DNA of 36,678 bases from a virus: IMG/VR virus record IMGVR_UViG_3300020166_000052, positions 1 through 36,678 of that record. One strand, 5' to 3'. Shown here piece by piece: positions 1-9,489 of the stretch (its first letter is position 1; the number at the start of each line of letters is the position of its first letter). A program made the translations under genes and the position numbers. Under the pieces are notes generated by a model, which saw only the letters and a list, made by a program, of their open reading frames with translations, did not search any database and was not told the DNA's origin.

Positions 1-1
1 T

Positions 2-490
2 GGCATGGACTTTAACATAACCAATATGTCCGCAGTCATTCACGTCACAGATTCTAAAATCATCACAGCAGTCGAAGAGATTACAAAAGGATATGACACA
101 CCAGATATGATTCAAAACATAAAAGAACGCTTCACAGGTCATAAAATAGTGATCTATCCCGATGCTTCTGGAGATGCTCGCAACACGGCAGGGGAAAGCG
201 ATATTAAACTATTACGAAAGGCAGGGTTCACTATAAGAACACGATCAAAGAATCCAAGTGTAAGAGATCGTATCACAACCGTCAACACATCTTTTCTGAA
301 TGCTAAAGGAGAAAGCACCTATTACGTCAACACAAATAATTGTATCGAATATACAGATGCCTTAGAAAGAATGCCTTACAAGAATGGCCGACCAGACAAA
401 GAAAGCGGATTCGATCATATTACAGACGCAGGCGGTTATGCGCTGTATCAAATTAAAAACACTAACTCATCCGTCAGAATCTATGTTTAA
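2..490 (+). CDS. terL: Terminase large subunit, C-terminal nuclease part (5' truncated by window edge)
   Basis: The reading frame is already open at base 2, so only the last ~162 residues are present. What is seen is an RNase H-fold nuclease domain: an early acidic strand (GMDFNITNMSAVI), then YPDASGDARNT, and a late acidic site in FDHITDAGGYAL. This pattern is typical of TerL nuclease domains in phages of Bacteroidota. The domain makes the headful or site-specific cut during DNA packaging into the prohead. The ATPase half with Walker motifs lies outside the window. The stop codon overlaps the next gene by 8 bases. The first ATG in the window (position 5) is internal and not the real start. 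The assignment is strong from motif and position at the head of the late operon, but rests on a partial protein. Confidence 0.85.
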   Translation, partial: GMDFNITNMSAVIHVTDSKIITAVEEITKGYDTPDMIQNIKERFTGHKIVIYPDASGDARNTAGESDIKLLRKAGFTIRTRSKNPSVRDRITTVNTSFLNAKGESTYYVNTNNCIEYTDALERMPYKNGRPDKESGFDHITDAGGYALYQIKNTNSSVRIYV

Positions 491-1031
491 TATCTCACAC
501 ATAAACGTTAAAGACTTCTTTTTATTAGATGAAAATGAAGCTATAAAATATGTGGAGCTTCAAAGCATCATGTTAAGTAAAGATGTGTTTTTAAATTACA
601 GAGCAAAACCTTTAAGTGAATTAACCTTTGGTCAGGTCTCCGAGATAAAGCGAAATTTTATAAACCCAGACTACAAAAGCCTTTTGAATTGTTTTAAAAT
701 AGTATTCAAAGTAAAGGAAGATGATTATAGAAGATCAGACATTATTCCTTATTTCTATGCGCTTAACTGGATTAAAGATCAAATAATGGTATTGTTTGAA
801 AAAGAAAAGATGCTTATACCAGACCCCGATCCAGAACTTGAAATGGCAGGCGTTAAAAAATTATCCATCTTTGGTGAAATGTCAACCCTAATTAACCTCG
901 CAGAGAAATTCAGCACGACTCCAATGGCTATAGAAACATGGACTTACAATTTAGTATTCACTATTATACTATACCAAAAATTACTTAACGAAGTCCGAAG
1001 AGATTATAGTGATATAACGAAATCTAAATGA
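483..1031 (+). CDS. Hypothetical late protein after terminase
   Basis: The product is 182 aa and I do not recognise its family. The frame stays open upstream to 384, but the ATG at 483 is preferred because it gives a short 8-base overlap with terL instead of a 107-base one. The sequence is mostly helical and mixed-charge (FNISHINVKDFFLLDENEAI near the start) without signal peptide or membrane segment. It overlaps the next gene by 4 bases (ATGA), so it is translationally coupled in the packaging/neck block. By position it could be a structural accessory or a head-tail protein; this is inference only. Confidence 0.6.
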   Translation: MFNISHINVKDFFLLDENEAIKYVELQSIMLSKDVFLNYRAKPLSELTFGQVSEIKRNFINPDYKSLLNCFKIVFKVKEDDYRRSDIIPYFYALNWIKDQIMVLFEKEKMLIPDPDPELEMAGVKKLSIFGEMSTLINLAEKFSTTPMAIETWTYNLVFTIILYQKLLNEVRRDYSDITKSK

Positions 1032-1450
1032 TGACACTAGAAAACAAATTCAAAACATTAACAGAAACTTTAGGGTGGACGTTTGTAAACGCAAGGCGAG
1101 ATTATCAAAATTTAGCTTCAGTCGCTGACTTCATAGCAGATACTATGGAAGGCGTGGGCGTGGGTGAAACATTCCTATTCCTTGACCCTGTTATACGTGC
1201 CAAGAAAACAAGCGAATACATAGACTACTCAGGAAACTTCATGGTGCTTACAAAGTCAGATTTAGACGAAACAACTTATGCAGACCGCAAAACAAAATAC
1301 ATCGATCCTATTAATGACATTCTATACGGAACATTTTACGACAAATTAAGATGCAACTTTTTAATTTCTGATTGGAGAAGCATAGAAGTTATTAATGTAT
1401 TTGATTTCAATGGAGATGGGGTCAGCATGAAATTCACACTAAAAGGATAA
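1028..1450 (+). CDS. Putative tail-completion / tail-terminator-like protein
   Basis: A 140-aa soluble protein starting with an ATGATG pair that overlaps the previous stop. It has an alpha/beta composition with a central segment on FLFLDPVIRAK and a C-terminal strand VSMKFTLKG. Size, position between the terminase and the tail genes, and its neighbours are what one expects of a tail terminator or head-tail joining protein, but no diagnostic residue can be named. The stop codon shares its last base with the next start (TAATG). The functional label is inference. Confidence 0.4.
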   Translation: MMTLENKFKTLTETLGWTFVNARRDYQNLASVADFIADTMEGVGVGETFLFLDPVIRAKKTSEYIDYSGNFMVLTKSDLDETTYADRKTKYIDPINDILYGTFYDKLRCNFLISDWRSIEVINVFDFNGDGVSMKFTLKG

Positions 1451-1917
1451 TGGACGCAAACCAAAAATTACAAACAGAATTCGAATCTTTAAAAGTTGAT
1501 TTGATAGCCAAACATAAGGAGCTAGAAATGAAAGCATCTGGCAACTGGATAGACAAATTAAACGTGGAAGTCAAAGGATTAACCGCAACCATTTACGGTG
1601 AGCATTACACAGAACAACTTGTTGAAGGACGAGCTTCTGGTAAATTCCCACCCATCGCAGCCATCACACAATGGATTAAAGACAAAAGAATCACACCCTT
1701 TGATAATATCAGCATCAATAGTCTTGCTTTTTTAATCGCTCGTAAAATAGCAAAGAGTGGCACAAATTACTATCAAGAAGGCGGCACTGAATTAGTGTCT
1801 GCAGTCATCACGCCTCAACGTATTCAGCAAATCATTGACAGTGTGAGCGAATTCAGTATAAACAATTTCTATTCAGAGATAACTAAAGTGTTAGAAGATA
1901 TTAAAATAACAGCATAA
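1450..1917 (+). CDS. Putative neck / HK97-gp10-like tail-completion protein
   Basis: A 155-aa protein. The middle contains LVEGRASGKFPPIAAITQW, then an SLAFLIARKIAKSGT helix. This GR.(P/S)GKFPP..AI.QW...K plus LAFLIARKIA..G pattern is one I associate with small neck proteins of Bacteroidota phages that resemble HK97 gp10. Such proteins close the head or attach the tail. It starts and ends in one-base TAATG overlaps, so it is tightly coupled to both neighbours. No membrane segment or signal is present. The family link is from memory of the pattern, not from a search. Confidence 0.5.
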   Translation: MDANQKLQTEFESLKVDLIAKHKELEMKASGNWIDKLNVEVKGLTATIYGEHYTEQLVEGRASGKFPPIAAITQWIKDKRITPFDNISINSLAFLIARKIAKSGTNYYQEGGTELVSAVITPQRIQQIIDSVSEFSINNFYSEITKVLEDIKITA

Positions 1918-3026
1918 TGGCAATACTAATCACAGCAGAACCCGAAGGGAATTTATTAACCACCTACAATAATACTATTATTGAATTCGGTACAAATGTA
2001 GGCAATCCATCAAGAGCGACTATTATGGTCGGTACTTTTACTTTTGAAATAACACCTAACAAAGGCGTGTTTTACTTCAATTTAAAAGAAGTCGTGAAAG
2101 TAGTCAATAATGCTAATAATTTTACGGATAACGTTTCAGTCGATCTACCTTCAAGTTATTTGTTTCCAGACAATTCATTGTATAATGAAGTGAGCTTTAC
2201 AATCACAGTGTATAAAACAGATGGCACTTTTGAATCCCTTGTTAAAAAATACAACTACTCAAAGGGTGTGATTCAATTAGTGAGAAATAAATTCCTTCCA
2301 AGCGATGCAATTAGAATCCTGTCGCCATCCAAAGACTTAAATTCACACCTAACGTACTTTGAAGGACTACCATTTGATTTATCAATTTATAGTGACGCAG
2401 CGAGAACCGTCACCATTACTAATAAGCGAACCTCTGGAGTTTTAATCATCCCACTTTCAAAAGGTGTCAATCGATTATTCCTTTCAAATGGTGAAAATGA
2501 TAACTTAGGGTTTGAGGGACAGCTTCCATTACATATAGGGATCAATGAATTAGAATTTTCTGGAGGTGGTGAACTCATCACTGTTTTTGTTAAAAAAGTA
2601 GCCGTAGCCTGTGGTGCGTATTTAAAATGGTTCAATCAGAACGGGGCGTGGTCTTATTGGCGGTGTTCACCAATCTATCAAGAAGACATCAAAACAAAAC
2701 ACTTTAAAGAATTAAATAACGACTTTAAAAATATTGAAAACTCAAATGCTAGAGTAACTCAAACAGGAAAAACCGCAGAGAATTTCCTAAACCTAAAGAC
2801 GAATCAAATGACAGAACAAGAACGTTTTGTTGTAGCTCAAATATTCGCAAGCCCTAAAGTGTTTTATTACAATAATATAGCATTACAACCATTTGAATTA
2901 CTAGACTGGATTGAATGCAGTTTAGGTTCTGTAACAAAAGAAGTTGACAACACCAAGAAAATTATTACCGAGTACGAAATCAAAATAGAATTACCAAAAA
3001 TATATACACAGGCTTATGCAGGTTGA
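1917..3026 (+). CDS. Putative tail structural protein
   Basis: A 369-aa beta-rich protein. The N-terminal half is a string of short strands (for example ATIMVGTFTFEITPNKGVF) suggesting an immunoglobulin-like or tail-tube-related fold. The centre has a Cys/Trp-rich part (CGAYLKWFNQNGAWSYWRC). The C-terminus ends in strands like those of distal-tail proteins. It lies between neck candidates and the 673-aa tail protein, and overlaps the latter by 11 bases. It is probably part of the tail tip or distal tail; the exact part is not shown by the sequence. Confidence 0.5.
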   Translation: MAILITAEPEGNLLTTYNNTIIEFGTNVGNPSRATIMVGTFTFEITPNKGVFYFNLKEVVKVVNNANNFTDNVSVDLPSSYLFPDNSLYNEVSFTITVYKTDGTFESLVKKYNYSKGVIQLVRNKFLPSDAIRILSPSKDLNSHLTYFEGLPFDLSIYSDAARTVTITNKRTSGVLIIPLSKGVNRLFLSNGENDNLGFEGQLPLHIGINELEFSGGGELITVFVKKVAVACGAYLKWFNQNGAWSYWRCSPIYQEDIKTKHFKELNNDFKNIENSNARVTQTGKTAENFLNLKTNQMTEQERFVVAQIFASPKVFYYNNIALQPFELLDWIECSLGSVTKEVDNTKKIITEYEIKIELPKIYTQAYAG

Positions 3027-5037
3027 TATTTACATTAACGAGGAAAAGCTCGACACGAACGCTAATACAAAGATTGCAGAGACACGACAAGTTAATGATT
3101 TCTTTGACGTTAAAGATCGCCAAATATCGCACACAAATACATTTAAGCTTCCAAAGACGCCAAGAAATATAAGCATCCTTAAAGGCATGGGAATGATTGC
3201 CAACACATCATTAACACCTTATAGAGTTCAAAAAGTAAACATCTACCGTGAAGGAATTCAAACCATATTCAATGGAATAGGTTATTTCAAGCCTACTACA
3301 GACACGTTTAATTTATATGTGTATAGTGAAAATATAAACTTGTTTGATGAAATTGGAGATAAGAAAATAGCAGATTTAAACACACAACCATTGTATCACA
3401 ATCTAAATCCTAACACATGGCAGGCTTCATTTAATAATCCTAACTACGTGTATGCTGTGGCGGATTATGGCAAATTAGACGGCGCTATTGAAATTAATTA
3501 CCAAATTCCTTCATTGTACGTGAAATATATATGGAATAAGATTTTCAATGAAAATGGATTTACTTATAGTTATGAAGGGCGTGGCGGACGCCAAGATTTC
3601 AATCCATTCTTAAAAGATGAATGGGATGAGTTAGCAATCACAATAGATGAAGGATTTCCAGAACCTAAAGAAAGTGTAGACCCTGTTAGAAAATTAGAAA
3701 TATTCAAGAATCAAACACGACTATTTGAAGCGCAAACAATTACTTTTTTAGGTCAAATAATCGGGGTTAATGACTTAACTGGTGAAATCACAGAGTACCT
3801 ACGATTCGGCAGCGTATTCGATCCAGATGGGTTGCATAAATATTCAAGCTCCATATTCTCAAACCGTTCCAGAATTGTAATTAAAGAAGATGGTTTTTAC
3901 AACCTAAAAGCGATAGGTAACTTTTATAATCTTCAAACTGAAAACGCTGCAATGTATATTGAAAAAGACAACGTAAACCTTTTTACAATAAGCGACGACT
4001 TTCCAGATCAACAAAGTCAAATAGGATTTTCAAAAACCGTTTACTTAAAAGAGTTGGATGAAATATACCTAAAGGTTATTACACTTCCAATTGACAATTT
4101 AATAGCTGAATACTCTTATGACATTTCAGTTCAATTGTTTTTAGATAACAATGTAAGTGCAGTAAACTTTAGTAGTTACCTGTCTAAGTTAAAACAAAAA
4201 GATTTTATAAAAGACGTGATGCATCATTACGGATTAATGTTTAGACGCAAGCAGAAAAATTATGAATTTATAAGTTTTGAAGAAATTCTCAATCCATTAG
4301 CAGACTACTCTAATTATGACGCATTAGCAAATGATACCGTTTTTGAAGATTGGTCTAAAAAATACGATAGCCTTATCGAAGACAACACAAAGATAGGTCG
4401 ATACGCAAGAAAAAATCTTTTTAAATATAAATACGACAACCCGGAAGATACTTTTGCAGATGGAGTTATACAGGTAGACGATCAAACAATAGCAGATCAA
4501 GTCACGTTAATACAAAGACCTTACAAGGCTCCTGAAAATTCAACAAACGTAATAGATGGGAATTTCTTAAAAGAATGTGTCTTTTATACAAAACAATATG
4601 ACGAAGATGGAAACCTTAAAAGTGTCAAAGCAAAAAAAACAACTCCTTTCTTTTTTAGGGTTAAAAAAGTAAACACCACAATTCAATTCAGATTAGCAGG
4701 CGCGGTAGGTAGTAGCCCTTTTACAGGTGACGTACCGATTATGAGTTTTCAAGGGCTAAGTTGGAGCAGCATTTTATCAGACCGATATGCTGCATTTGAA
4801 AACATGATTAATTACGGAAACAAACTAAAAGTTAGGGTGTTCCTTTCAATTTTAGATATGAACACCTTAGATTTTTTTACACTAAAATACATTAAACAGT
4901 TAGGGGGGTTATATTATTTAAGTAAACCCATTCAATTTACAAATTCAAAAACAACAACAGTAGAATTAATAAAAATTAGAAGCCTCGAAAAACTAGGAGA
5001 GTATAGTGACGATTATAGTAACGATTATAACAATTAA
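3016..5037 (+). CDS. Large tail / baseplate-like protein
   Basis: A 673-aa protein without signal peptide. The N-terminal ~100 residues (EKLDTNANTKIAETRQVND, FFDVKDRQISHTNTFKLP) match an arrangement I have seen in Bacteroidota siphophage tail-tip proteins. The body is strand-rich, and the C-terminus ends in an acidic Tyr/Asp tail (YSDDYSNDYNN). Being just upstream of the tape measure gene together with one small protein, it is likely a distal-tail or baseplate hub component. It starts inside the previous gene (11-base overlap). No enzymatic motif was found. Confidence 0.55.
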   Translation: MQVDIYINEEKLDTNANTKIAETRQVNDFFDVKDRQISHTNTFKLPKTPRNISILKGMGMIANTSLTPYRVQKVNIYREGIQTIFNGIGYFKPTTDTFNLYVYSENINLFDEIGDKKIADLNTQPLYHNLNPNTWQASFNNPNYVYAVADYGKLDGAIEINYQIPSLYVKYIWNKIFNENGFTYSYEGRGGRQDFNPFLKDEWDELAITIDEGFPEPKESVDPVRKLEIFKNQTRLFEAQTITFLGQIIGVNDLTGEITEYLRFGSVFDPDGLHKYSSSIFSNRSRIVIKEDGFYNLKAIGNFYNLQTENAAMYIEKDNVNLFTISDDFPDQQSQIGFSKTVYLKELDEIYLKVITLPIDNLIAEYSYDISVQLFLDNNVSAVNFSSYLSKLKQKDFIKDVMHHYGLMFRRKQKNYEFISFEEILNPLADYSNYDALANDTVFEDWSKKYDSLIEDNTKIGRYARKNLFKYKYDNPEDTFADGVIQVDDQTIADQVTLIQRPYKAPENSTNVIDGNFLKECVFYTKQYDEDGNLKSVKAKKTTPFFFRVKKVNTTIQFRLAGAVGSSPFTGDVPIMSFQGLSWSSILSDRYAAFENMINYGNKLKVRVFLSILDMNTLDFFTLKYIKQLGGLYYLSKPIQFTNSKTTTVELIKIRSLEKLGEYSDDYSNDYNN

Positions 5038-5040
5038 ATT

Positions 5041-5565
5041 ATGAGCCAAAAAGGAAGAGTAGCATTAAAACAAGTCGTTGACCAAAAAATATACGACAAC
5101 AATAATAAAGAGATACTAGCATCTATGCACAGGGAGGTCTTGACAGATTATAGAGATTCTAATTTTAATTTAATAGATGACGAACTAAAAGACGTTAAAT
5201 ATAACTCCACGCAAACATTAGAACAGTATTTAAATTCTGTAATTGGTGCTGTTCCTGTTTATGGGACTCTAGAAAACGTAGATGTAGCCACGAATCCCGG
5301 GCCTATTACAACGTCAGGTATTATAGCGAATGCTTCCTATACATTTGCCTCTGGCCCCGACGGATTAATAACGATTAATTTTTCTGAAAACATAGCTAAC
5401 AGGCGATTAATTCCAGTATTAACAACAACCTCAAGTAATTGGGATGCACAAAATGATGTTTGTAACCCCGTAATAAGGAGGATCTCAAGCACTCAAATCA
5501 CACTAGCGTTAAGAGAGGTTTCGACAAATTTACAAAGTTTAAATATAGAGATAATAGCGATATAA
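5041..5565 (+). CDS. Putative tail-tip / fibre-head protein
   Basis: A 174-aa protein with a Gly/Pro/Thr-rich linker around residues 75-100 (AVPVYGTLENVDVATNPGP). The ~70-residue C-terminal domain is rich in strands with alternating hydrophobic residues (LITINFSENIANRRLIPVL). That layout (short N-terminal attachment, linker, compact beta domain) suits a small tail-tip protein or receptor-binding head. It starts 3 bases after the previous stop and its own stop overlaps the tape measure start by one base. Function is inferred from position and composition. Confidence 0.4.
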   Translation: MSQKGRVALKQVVDQKIYDNNNKEILASMHREVLTDYRDSNFNLIDDELKDVKYNSTQTLEQYLNSVIGAVPVYGTLENVDVATNPGPITTSGIIANASYTFASGPDGLITINFSENIANRRLIPVLTTTSSNWDAQNDVCNPVIRRISSTQITLALREVSTNLQSLNIEIIAI

Positions 5566-8282
5566 TGGCAGATCAGATAAAAGTATTCGAGCTTAAAATC
5601 GATGTAGACGCAGCGATTAAGTCAACGTCACAATTAAAAACAACCACCGACAACTCAAAGAAAACACTAAAAGAATTTAAGGAAGCAGGCGATACATCTT
5701 CAGAGGCGTATATAAGAACAGCAGCGGCGGTAAAAAATGCAAGTAGCGAATATAATCAAGCTCAAAGTCAAATAGGCAAGCTTCTAGCTTTACAAGGTAA
5801 GGAAATTAAAACAGTTCAGCAAGGAAGAAACGCATTGACAATTTTAAATAAAGAATGGGCAAAAACTAGAAATTTATATGGCGAAACATCTAAAGAGTCT
5901 TTAAAACTTGCAGAACAACATAAGAAATTAAAAGACCGTGTTAATGAGCTTCAAAAAGGAGTAGGGGACACCTCGGCAAACATTGGAAGATACAGAGAGG
6001 GGTTTGCAGAAGCCGCAAAAGAATCCTCTATTTTTGGTCGAGCGCAAAAGAGACTACAAACTGGTTTGTTATTATTTAAACCAATTTACCAGTCTATTAA
6101 AAAAGAACTTCAAGGAGTTCAAGCCAACTACATAGCAGCAACAAAAGGAACTAAAGGACTTTCAGCAGCGCAGAAAGCATCAGCAATAACTACTAATTTA
6201 GTAAGTTCATCTTTAAAACTACTTAAAATTGCTTTAATTTCCACAGGGATCGGCGCAATTATAATTTTATTAGGTTCTTTTATAGCATGGCTATCAAAAA
6301 CTCAAAAAGGAATTGACTTTGTAAGTAAAGCAATGGCGGTCGTGGGTGTGGCTGTAGATGTGTTTATAGATAGGTTATCAGCATTATTTGGGGCGTTTAC
6401 TAAATTCTTTTCAGGTGATTTTGCTGGGGGGTTTGATGATATGAAAGATGCCGTTTCAGGAGTTGGAGATGAAATCTCAAGAGAAATAGCCTTAGTTATT
6501 GAATTGGAAAACTCAATAGTAAAGCTTCGAGACAAAGAACTAGGGTTAATTAAAACACAAGCGGAGCGAAAAAAACAAATAGAAGAGTTAAGACTAGCCG
6601 CTAAAAATGAATTACTTGATTTAAGTGAGCGTGCAAAATTATTAGAAAAAGCAGGTAATTTAGAAAAATCAATTTTAGATGACCGTTTAGAGATTGCTAA
6701 AGAAGAGGCTCGAATATCCCAAGGGAAGTTAGACTTAGCAAACAGCACCTTTGAAGAAATAAAAGCAAACGCAGAACTTCAAGCGAGAGTGATTGAACTT
6801 GAAACAGAATCACTTAAAAAACAAAGAAGTATTGAAGCCGAAAAACAAGGGCTTTTAAAAAGAGCCAGAACGGAAAACGAAGCAGCTTCAAATAAAGCAA
6901 TCGCAAGCGCTAAAAAAGTAACGGATGCAGCAATCAAAGAAAACCAAACACGTCTTAAATTATTCATAGAACAAAACAAGGGAGAAGCCGAATCCTTAGA
7001 GCAAGGATTAAAATTTCAAGAAGATATTCGAGATAAAAAACTTGCACTACTTGATGAGCAAATTAAAGCAGGAAAGAAAACACAAATAGAAGGAGAGCTT
7101 GAAGCCTTGAAAATCAAAAACGATTTCCTTGAACAAGAAGCACAAATCACTGTTGAATTTGCAGATCAAGAGCTACAATTATTTAAGTTCGTCAACCAAT
7201 CCAGAATAGATGAAGGGCAATTATTAACCGATAAACTTGTTTCACAGGAAAAGGCACGACTTGAAGTCGTTGCAGAAGCCGAGCGACAGGCATTAGCCAC
7301 ACGTTTAGAAAACGGAGTTATAAGCAGACAGGAATATAACGAAGCAATCGCAGCCGTGGATGCAGAATCCAAAGCATCTAAAGACGGAATAGAACTTGAA
7401 CAAAAAGAACAAAAAGCAGCAGCTGATGCGATAGATTTAGAAAACAAAAGAGCCTTACAGCAGGAAGCTTTAGAATATGATTTAGAAGCACAACTCAATG
7501 AGTTAAACCTAAAGAAACAAGCCGAATTGGATGCAGCCGAAAAGACAGGTGCAGACAAATCTTTGATTGAGGATAAGTACGCAGAACTTGAAGAACAAAC
7601 AGCAGCAGCTGTAAACGCAAACAAACTTCAATTAGCATCACAAACCTTTGGAAATTTAACGTCTATTTTAGGTAAGGAATCCGCAGCAGGGAAAGCTGCA
7701 GCAATTGCACAAACCACTATTGACACATACCAAGGCGCAACAGCAGCCTACAAGTCATTAGCAGGCATTCCTGTAGTGGGTCCCGTATTAGGAGGTATTG
7801 CAGCAGCCGCCGCAGTCGCAGGAGGTATAGCGAATGTTAAAAAAATATCAAGTACCAAAACCCCAAAAGCAGCCAAAGGAATCACCTTACAAGGCAACAG
7901 GCACGCACAGGGTGGAATTGATTTGTTTGATGAATTAGGAAATTCCGTAGTCAATGCCGAGGGTGGAGAAAACGTATATGTAATTAATAGAAACGCCTCC
8001 GCATTAATCAATGGGTTAAGCAGTGTAAATCAACTAACAGGTGGTGTACCGTTATCAACCCCTGTTAATTTTGCAGCCGATGGTGGCTTGATACAAAGAT
8101 CGATACAAACAAATCAAAACGGTTCGCCAGTCGTAATTAAAAGTGAGTCAATCAATTACGACTTGATGGCACAAAAGATAGGAGAAGCAAATCTATTATT
8201 GCCATCACCAGTAACCGATGTAAAGGATATAATCGGACAAGTAGGGTCATATAATCAAGTAGTCGATGGCGCCAATATCTAA
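5565..8282 (+). CDS. Tail tape measure protein
   Basis: At 905 aa this is the longest gene in the window. It has long helical, Lys/Glu/Ala/Gln-rich coiled-coil stretches (residues ~1-210 and ~310-700), one strong hydrophobic region at ~221-243 (KIALISTGIGAIIILLG) and a second at ~255-275. A Gly/Ala-rich segment near 740-770 is followed by a C-terminal part with HAQGGIDLFDELG and EGGENVYVINR, which recurs in tape measure proteins of Bacteroidota phages. The protein sets tail length inside the tube and may aid DNA entry through the inner membrane. It is coupled to its neighbours by 1-base and 17-base overlaps. Confidence 0.9.
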   Translation: MADQIKVFELKIDVDAAIKSTSQLKTTTDNSKKTLKEFKEAGDTSSEAYIRTAAAVKNASSEYNQAQSQIGKLLALQGKEIKTVQQGRNALTILNKEWAKTRNLYGETSKESLKLAEQHKKLKDRVNELQKGVGDTSANIGRYREGFAEAAKESSIFGRAQKRLQTGLLLFKPIYQSIKKELQGVQANYIAATKGTKGLSAAQKASAITTNLVSSSLKLLKIALISTGIGAIIILLGSFIAWLSKTQKGIDFVSKAMAVVGVAVDVFIDRLSALFGAFTKFFSGDFAGGFDDMKDAVSGVGDEISREIALVIELENSIVKLRDKELGLIKTQAERKKQIEELRLAAKNELLDLSERAKLLEKAGNLEKSILDDRLEIAKEEARISQGKLDLANSTFEEIKANAELQARVIELETESLKKQRSIEAEKQGLLKRARTENEAASNKAIASAKKVTDAAIKENQTRLKLFIEQNKGEAESLEQGLKFQEDIRDKKLALLDEQIKAGKKTQIEGELEALKIKNDFLEQEAQITVEFADQELQLFKFVNQSRIDEGQLLTDKLVSQEKARLEVVAEAERQALATRLENGVISRQEYNEAIAAVDAESKASKDGIELEQKEQKAAADAIDLENKRALQQEALEYDLEAQLNELNLKKQAELDAAEKTGADKSLIEDKYAELEEQTAAAVNANKLQLASQTFGNLTSILGKESAAGKAAAIAQTTIDTYQGATAAYKSLAGIPVVGPVLGGIAAAAAVAGGIANVKKISSTKTPKAAKGITLQGNRHAQGGIDLFDELGNSVVNAEGGENVYVINRNASALINGLSSVNQLTGGVPLSTPVNFAADGGLIQRSIQTNQNGSPVVIKSESINYDLMAQKIGEANLLLPSPVTDVKDIIGQVGSYNQVVDGANI

Positions 8283-8511
8283 CATAATTGAGGGGTGGAA
8301 TTTATACATTAAAGGGAAAACACCTGAGTTCGCAATAAAGCGCAAAGATATTTGCAAGAAATGTCCTTTTGCAAAAATAGGAACCTATGAAAAATGGATG
8401 CCGGAAAAAGAATTAAAAGAAATTAAAGGATTGATGTGTTCTAAATGCGAATGTCCTTTATCAACAAAATTAAGAAGTGAAAACGAAAAATGCCCTTTAA
8501 ATAACTGGTGA
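8266..8511 (+). CDS. Small cysteine-rich zinc-binding-type protein
   Basis: An 81-aa protein starting inside the end of the tape measure gene. Its cysteines are arranged as CKKCPF, then CSKCECPL, then KCPLNNW at the end, a pattern that should bind one or two zinc ions. I have seen the CxxCxCPL...K.R....CP...W pattern in small genes next to tape measure genes in Bacteroidota phages, with no known function. Its place suggests a tail-assembly or late-expression accessory role. It overlaps the next start by 4 bases (GTGA). Confidence 0.65.
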   Translation: MAPISNIIEGWNLYIKGKTPEFAIKRKDICKKCPFAKIGTYEKWMPEKELKEIKGLMCSKCECPLSTKLRSENEKCPLNNW

Positions 8512-8735
8512 GTACTTACGAACTTATAGCAAAGCTGTCGCAACTTGATTACTTTAAAGATTTATTGAAGCAAGGGATTGTCCCTATAAATTGGACGAAT
8601 TACAAACAGATATATGAGTTCTACCAACAAGAAAAACAACACGCCAAAGGCAAACAGTTAGTTACCAACGTTTGCGAAAAATTCAAGATAAGCGAAAGTA
8701 GTGTCTATGCGATTGTCAAGAAAATGGAGGAATGA
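8508..8735 (+). CDS. Small HTH-like protein
   Basis: A 75-aa protein with a GTG start overlapping the previous TGA. The last ~25 residues (NVCEKFKISESSVYAIVKKM) look like a helix-turn-helix: an invariant-looking helix, a KISESS turn and a recognition helix. It is the last rightward gene before the reverse-strand pair, and its stop lies one base from the end of the facing gene at 8737. It could be a DNA-binding regulator or simply a small late protein; the call rests on one motif. Confidence 0.5.
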   Translation: MSTYELIAKLSQLDYFKDLLKQGIVPINWTNYKQIYEFYQQEKQHAKGKQLVTNVCEKFKISESSVYAIVKKMEE

Positions 8736-8736
8736 T

Positions 8737-9183
8737 TTAGTACTCACTAGATTTTATCCATTTATTAACGTTGTATTTTTCTATAGGTAGAATGCATTCA
8801 AATTTATTTACAGAAATCTTAACCGATGTGTTTAACTCATAAACAGATGTTGATGATGGGTTGTCTTTATCATTAAGGTAAAAATCACCATTTCTAATTA
8901 CTGAAAACACCTCTATATTAGGATCGATGCAAGACACCACTGCTATTATATGTGTGTTAGATCTTTCTTTTGAAGTAACGTCAAAATACAGGAATGAATC
9001 ATTAGTAGTCCCCTCGTGGTAAATCTCTCCACTGTTAAAGTTGTAAAATACGTAATCATATTCAGAATCGATGCCTTTTACATAAATACCATATTCTGTA
9101 GCAGCAAGGTAATTCGGTTCATCATTATCATTTGAACAAGATAATACAATAAGGCTAATTAATAATAATTTAATAATTTTCAT
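8737..9183 (-). CDS. Predicted outer-membrane lipoprotein (cargo gene)
   Basis: A 148-aa protein on the strand opposite to all surrounding late genes. The N-terminus is a type II signal peptide (MKIIKLLLISLIVLSCSND) with the lipobox Cys at residue 16. The SNDNDE that follows is an acidic stretch of the kind that serves as a lipoprotein export signal to the surface in Bacteroidota. The rest is strand-rich with no recognised domain. It sits head to tail with the membrane protein gene at 9202 (18 bases apart), so the two probably share a transcript. Reverse orientation inside a structural operon and an envelope destination suggest a moron expressed from the prophage, perhaps for superinfection exclusion or surface change. 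That role is inference. Confidence 0.7.
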   Translation of the reverse strand: MKIIKLLLISLIVLSCSNDNDEPNYLAATEYGIYVKGIDSEYDYVFYNFNSGEIYHEGTTNDSFLYFDVTSKERSNTHIIAVVSCIDPNIEVFSVIRNGDFYLNDKDNPSSTSVYELNTSVKISVNKFECILPIEKYNVNKWIKSSEY

Positions 9184-9201
9184 AAGTAGTGTTTTGAATG
9201 T

Positions 9202-9489
9202 TTATAAATAAAATCGTTTAGGGTTTATCAAATCGTCAATCTCAGAATCAAATCCATTTTCAAATTGTTTATAGTCATCCGAGGGTTTAATTATATGCTT
9301 CTCAAAGCCACGATCAATTAATTTTTTATTATTAAGTAGGAATAAAACATAGTAATACGCAGCCTTCAAAAGAAGTAAGTAACTTTTTATGATAAGCACA
9401 AAAGCGTATGTAAAAAAACACGCTGCAATAATCATAAGTAGTAAAATCATAAGCAAATATATAAAATTTTTCCAGAAATGTCTGGACAC
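9202..9489 (-). CDS. Small two-helix membrane protein (cargo gene)
   Basis: A 95-aa protein with two hydrophobic segments at roughly residues 9-32 and 34-52, then a charged cytoplasmic-type tail (KKLIDRGFEKHIIKP). The start used is GTG at 9489; an in-frame ATG at residue 14 would cut into the first helix. It lies just upstream of the lipoprotein gene on the same strand. Nothing in it identifies a function. Together the pair looks like an envelope-acting lysogenic module placed between the tape measure block and the head block. Confidence 0.55.
   Translation of the reverse strand: MSRHFWKNFIYLLMILLLMIIAACFFTYAFVLIIKSYLLLLKAAYYYVLFLLNNKKLIDRGFEKHIIKPSDDYKQFENGFDSEIDDLINPKRFYL

Noticed and set aside
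6302-7624. Long reverse-strand open frames in the tape measure gene
   Set aside because: They are Ser/Leu/Phe-rich mirrors of a coding region with strong codon bias and have no gene-like starts or neighbours.
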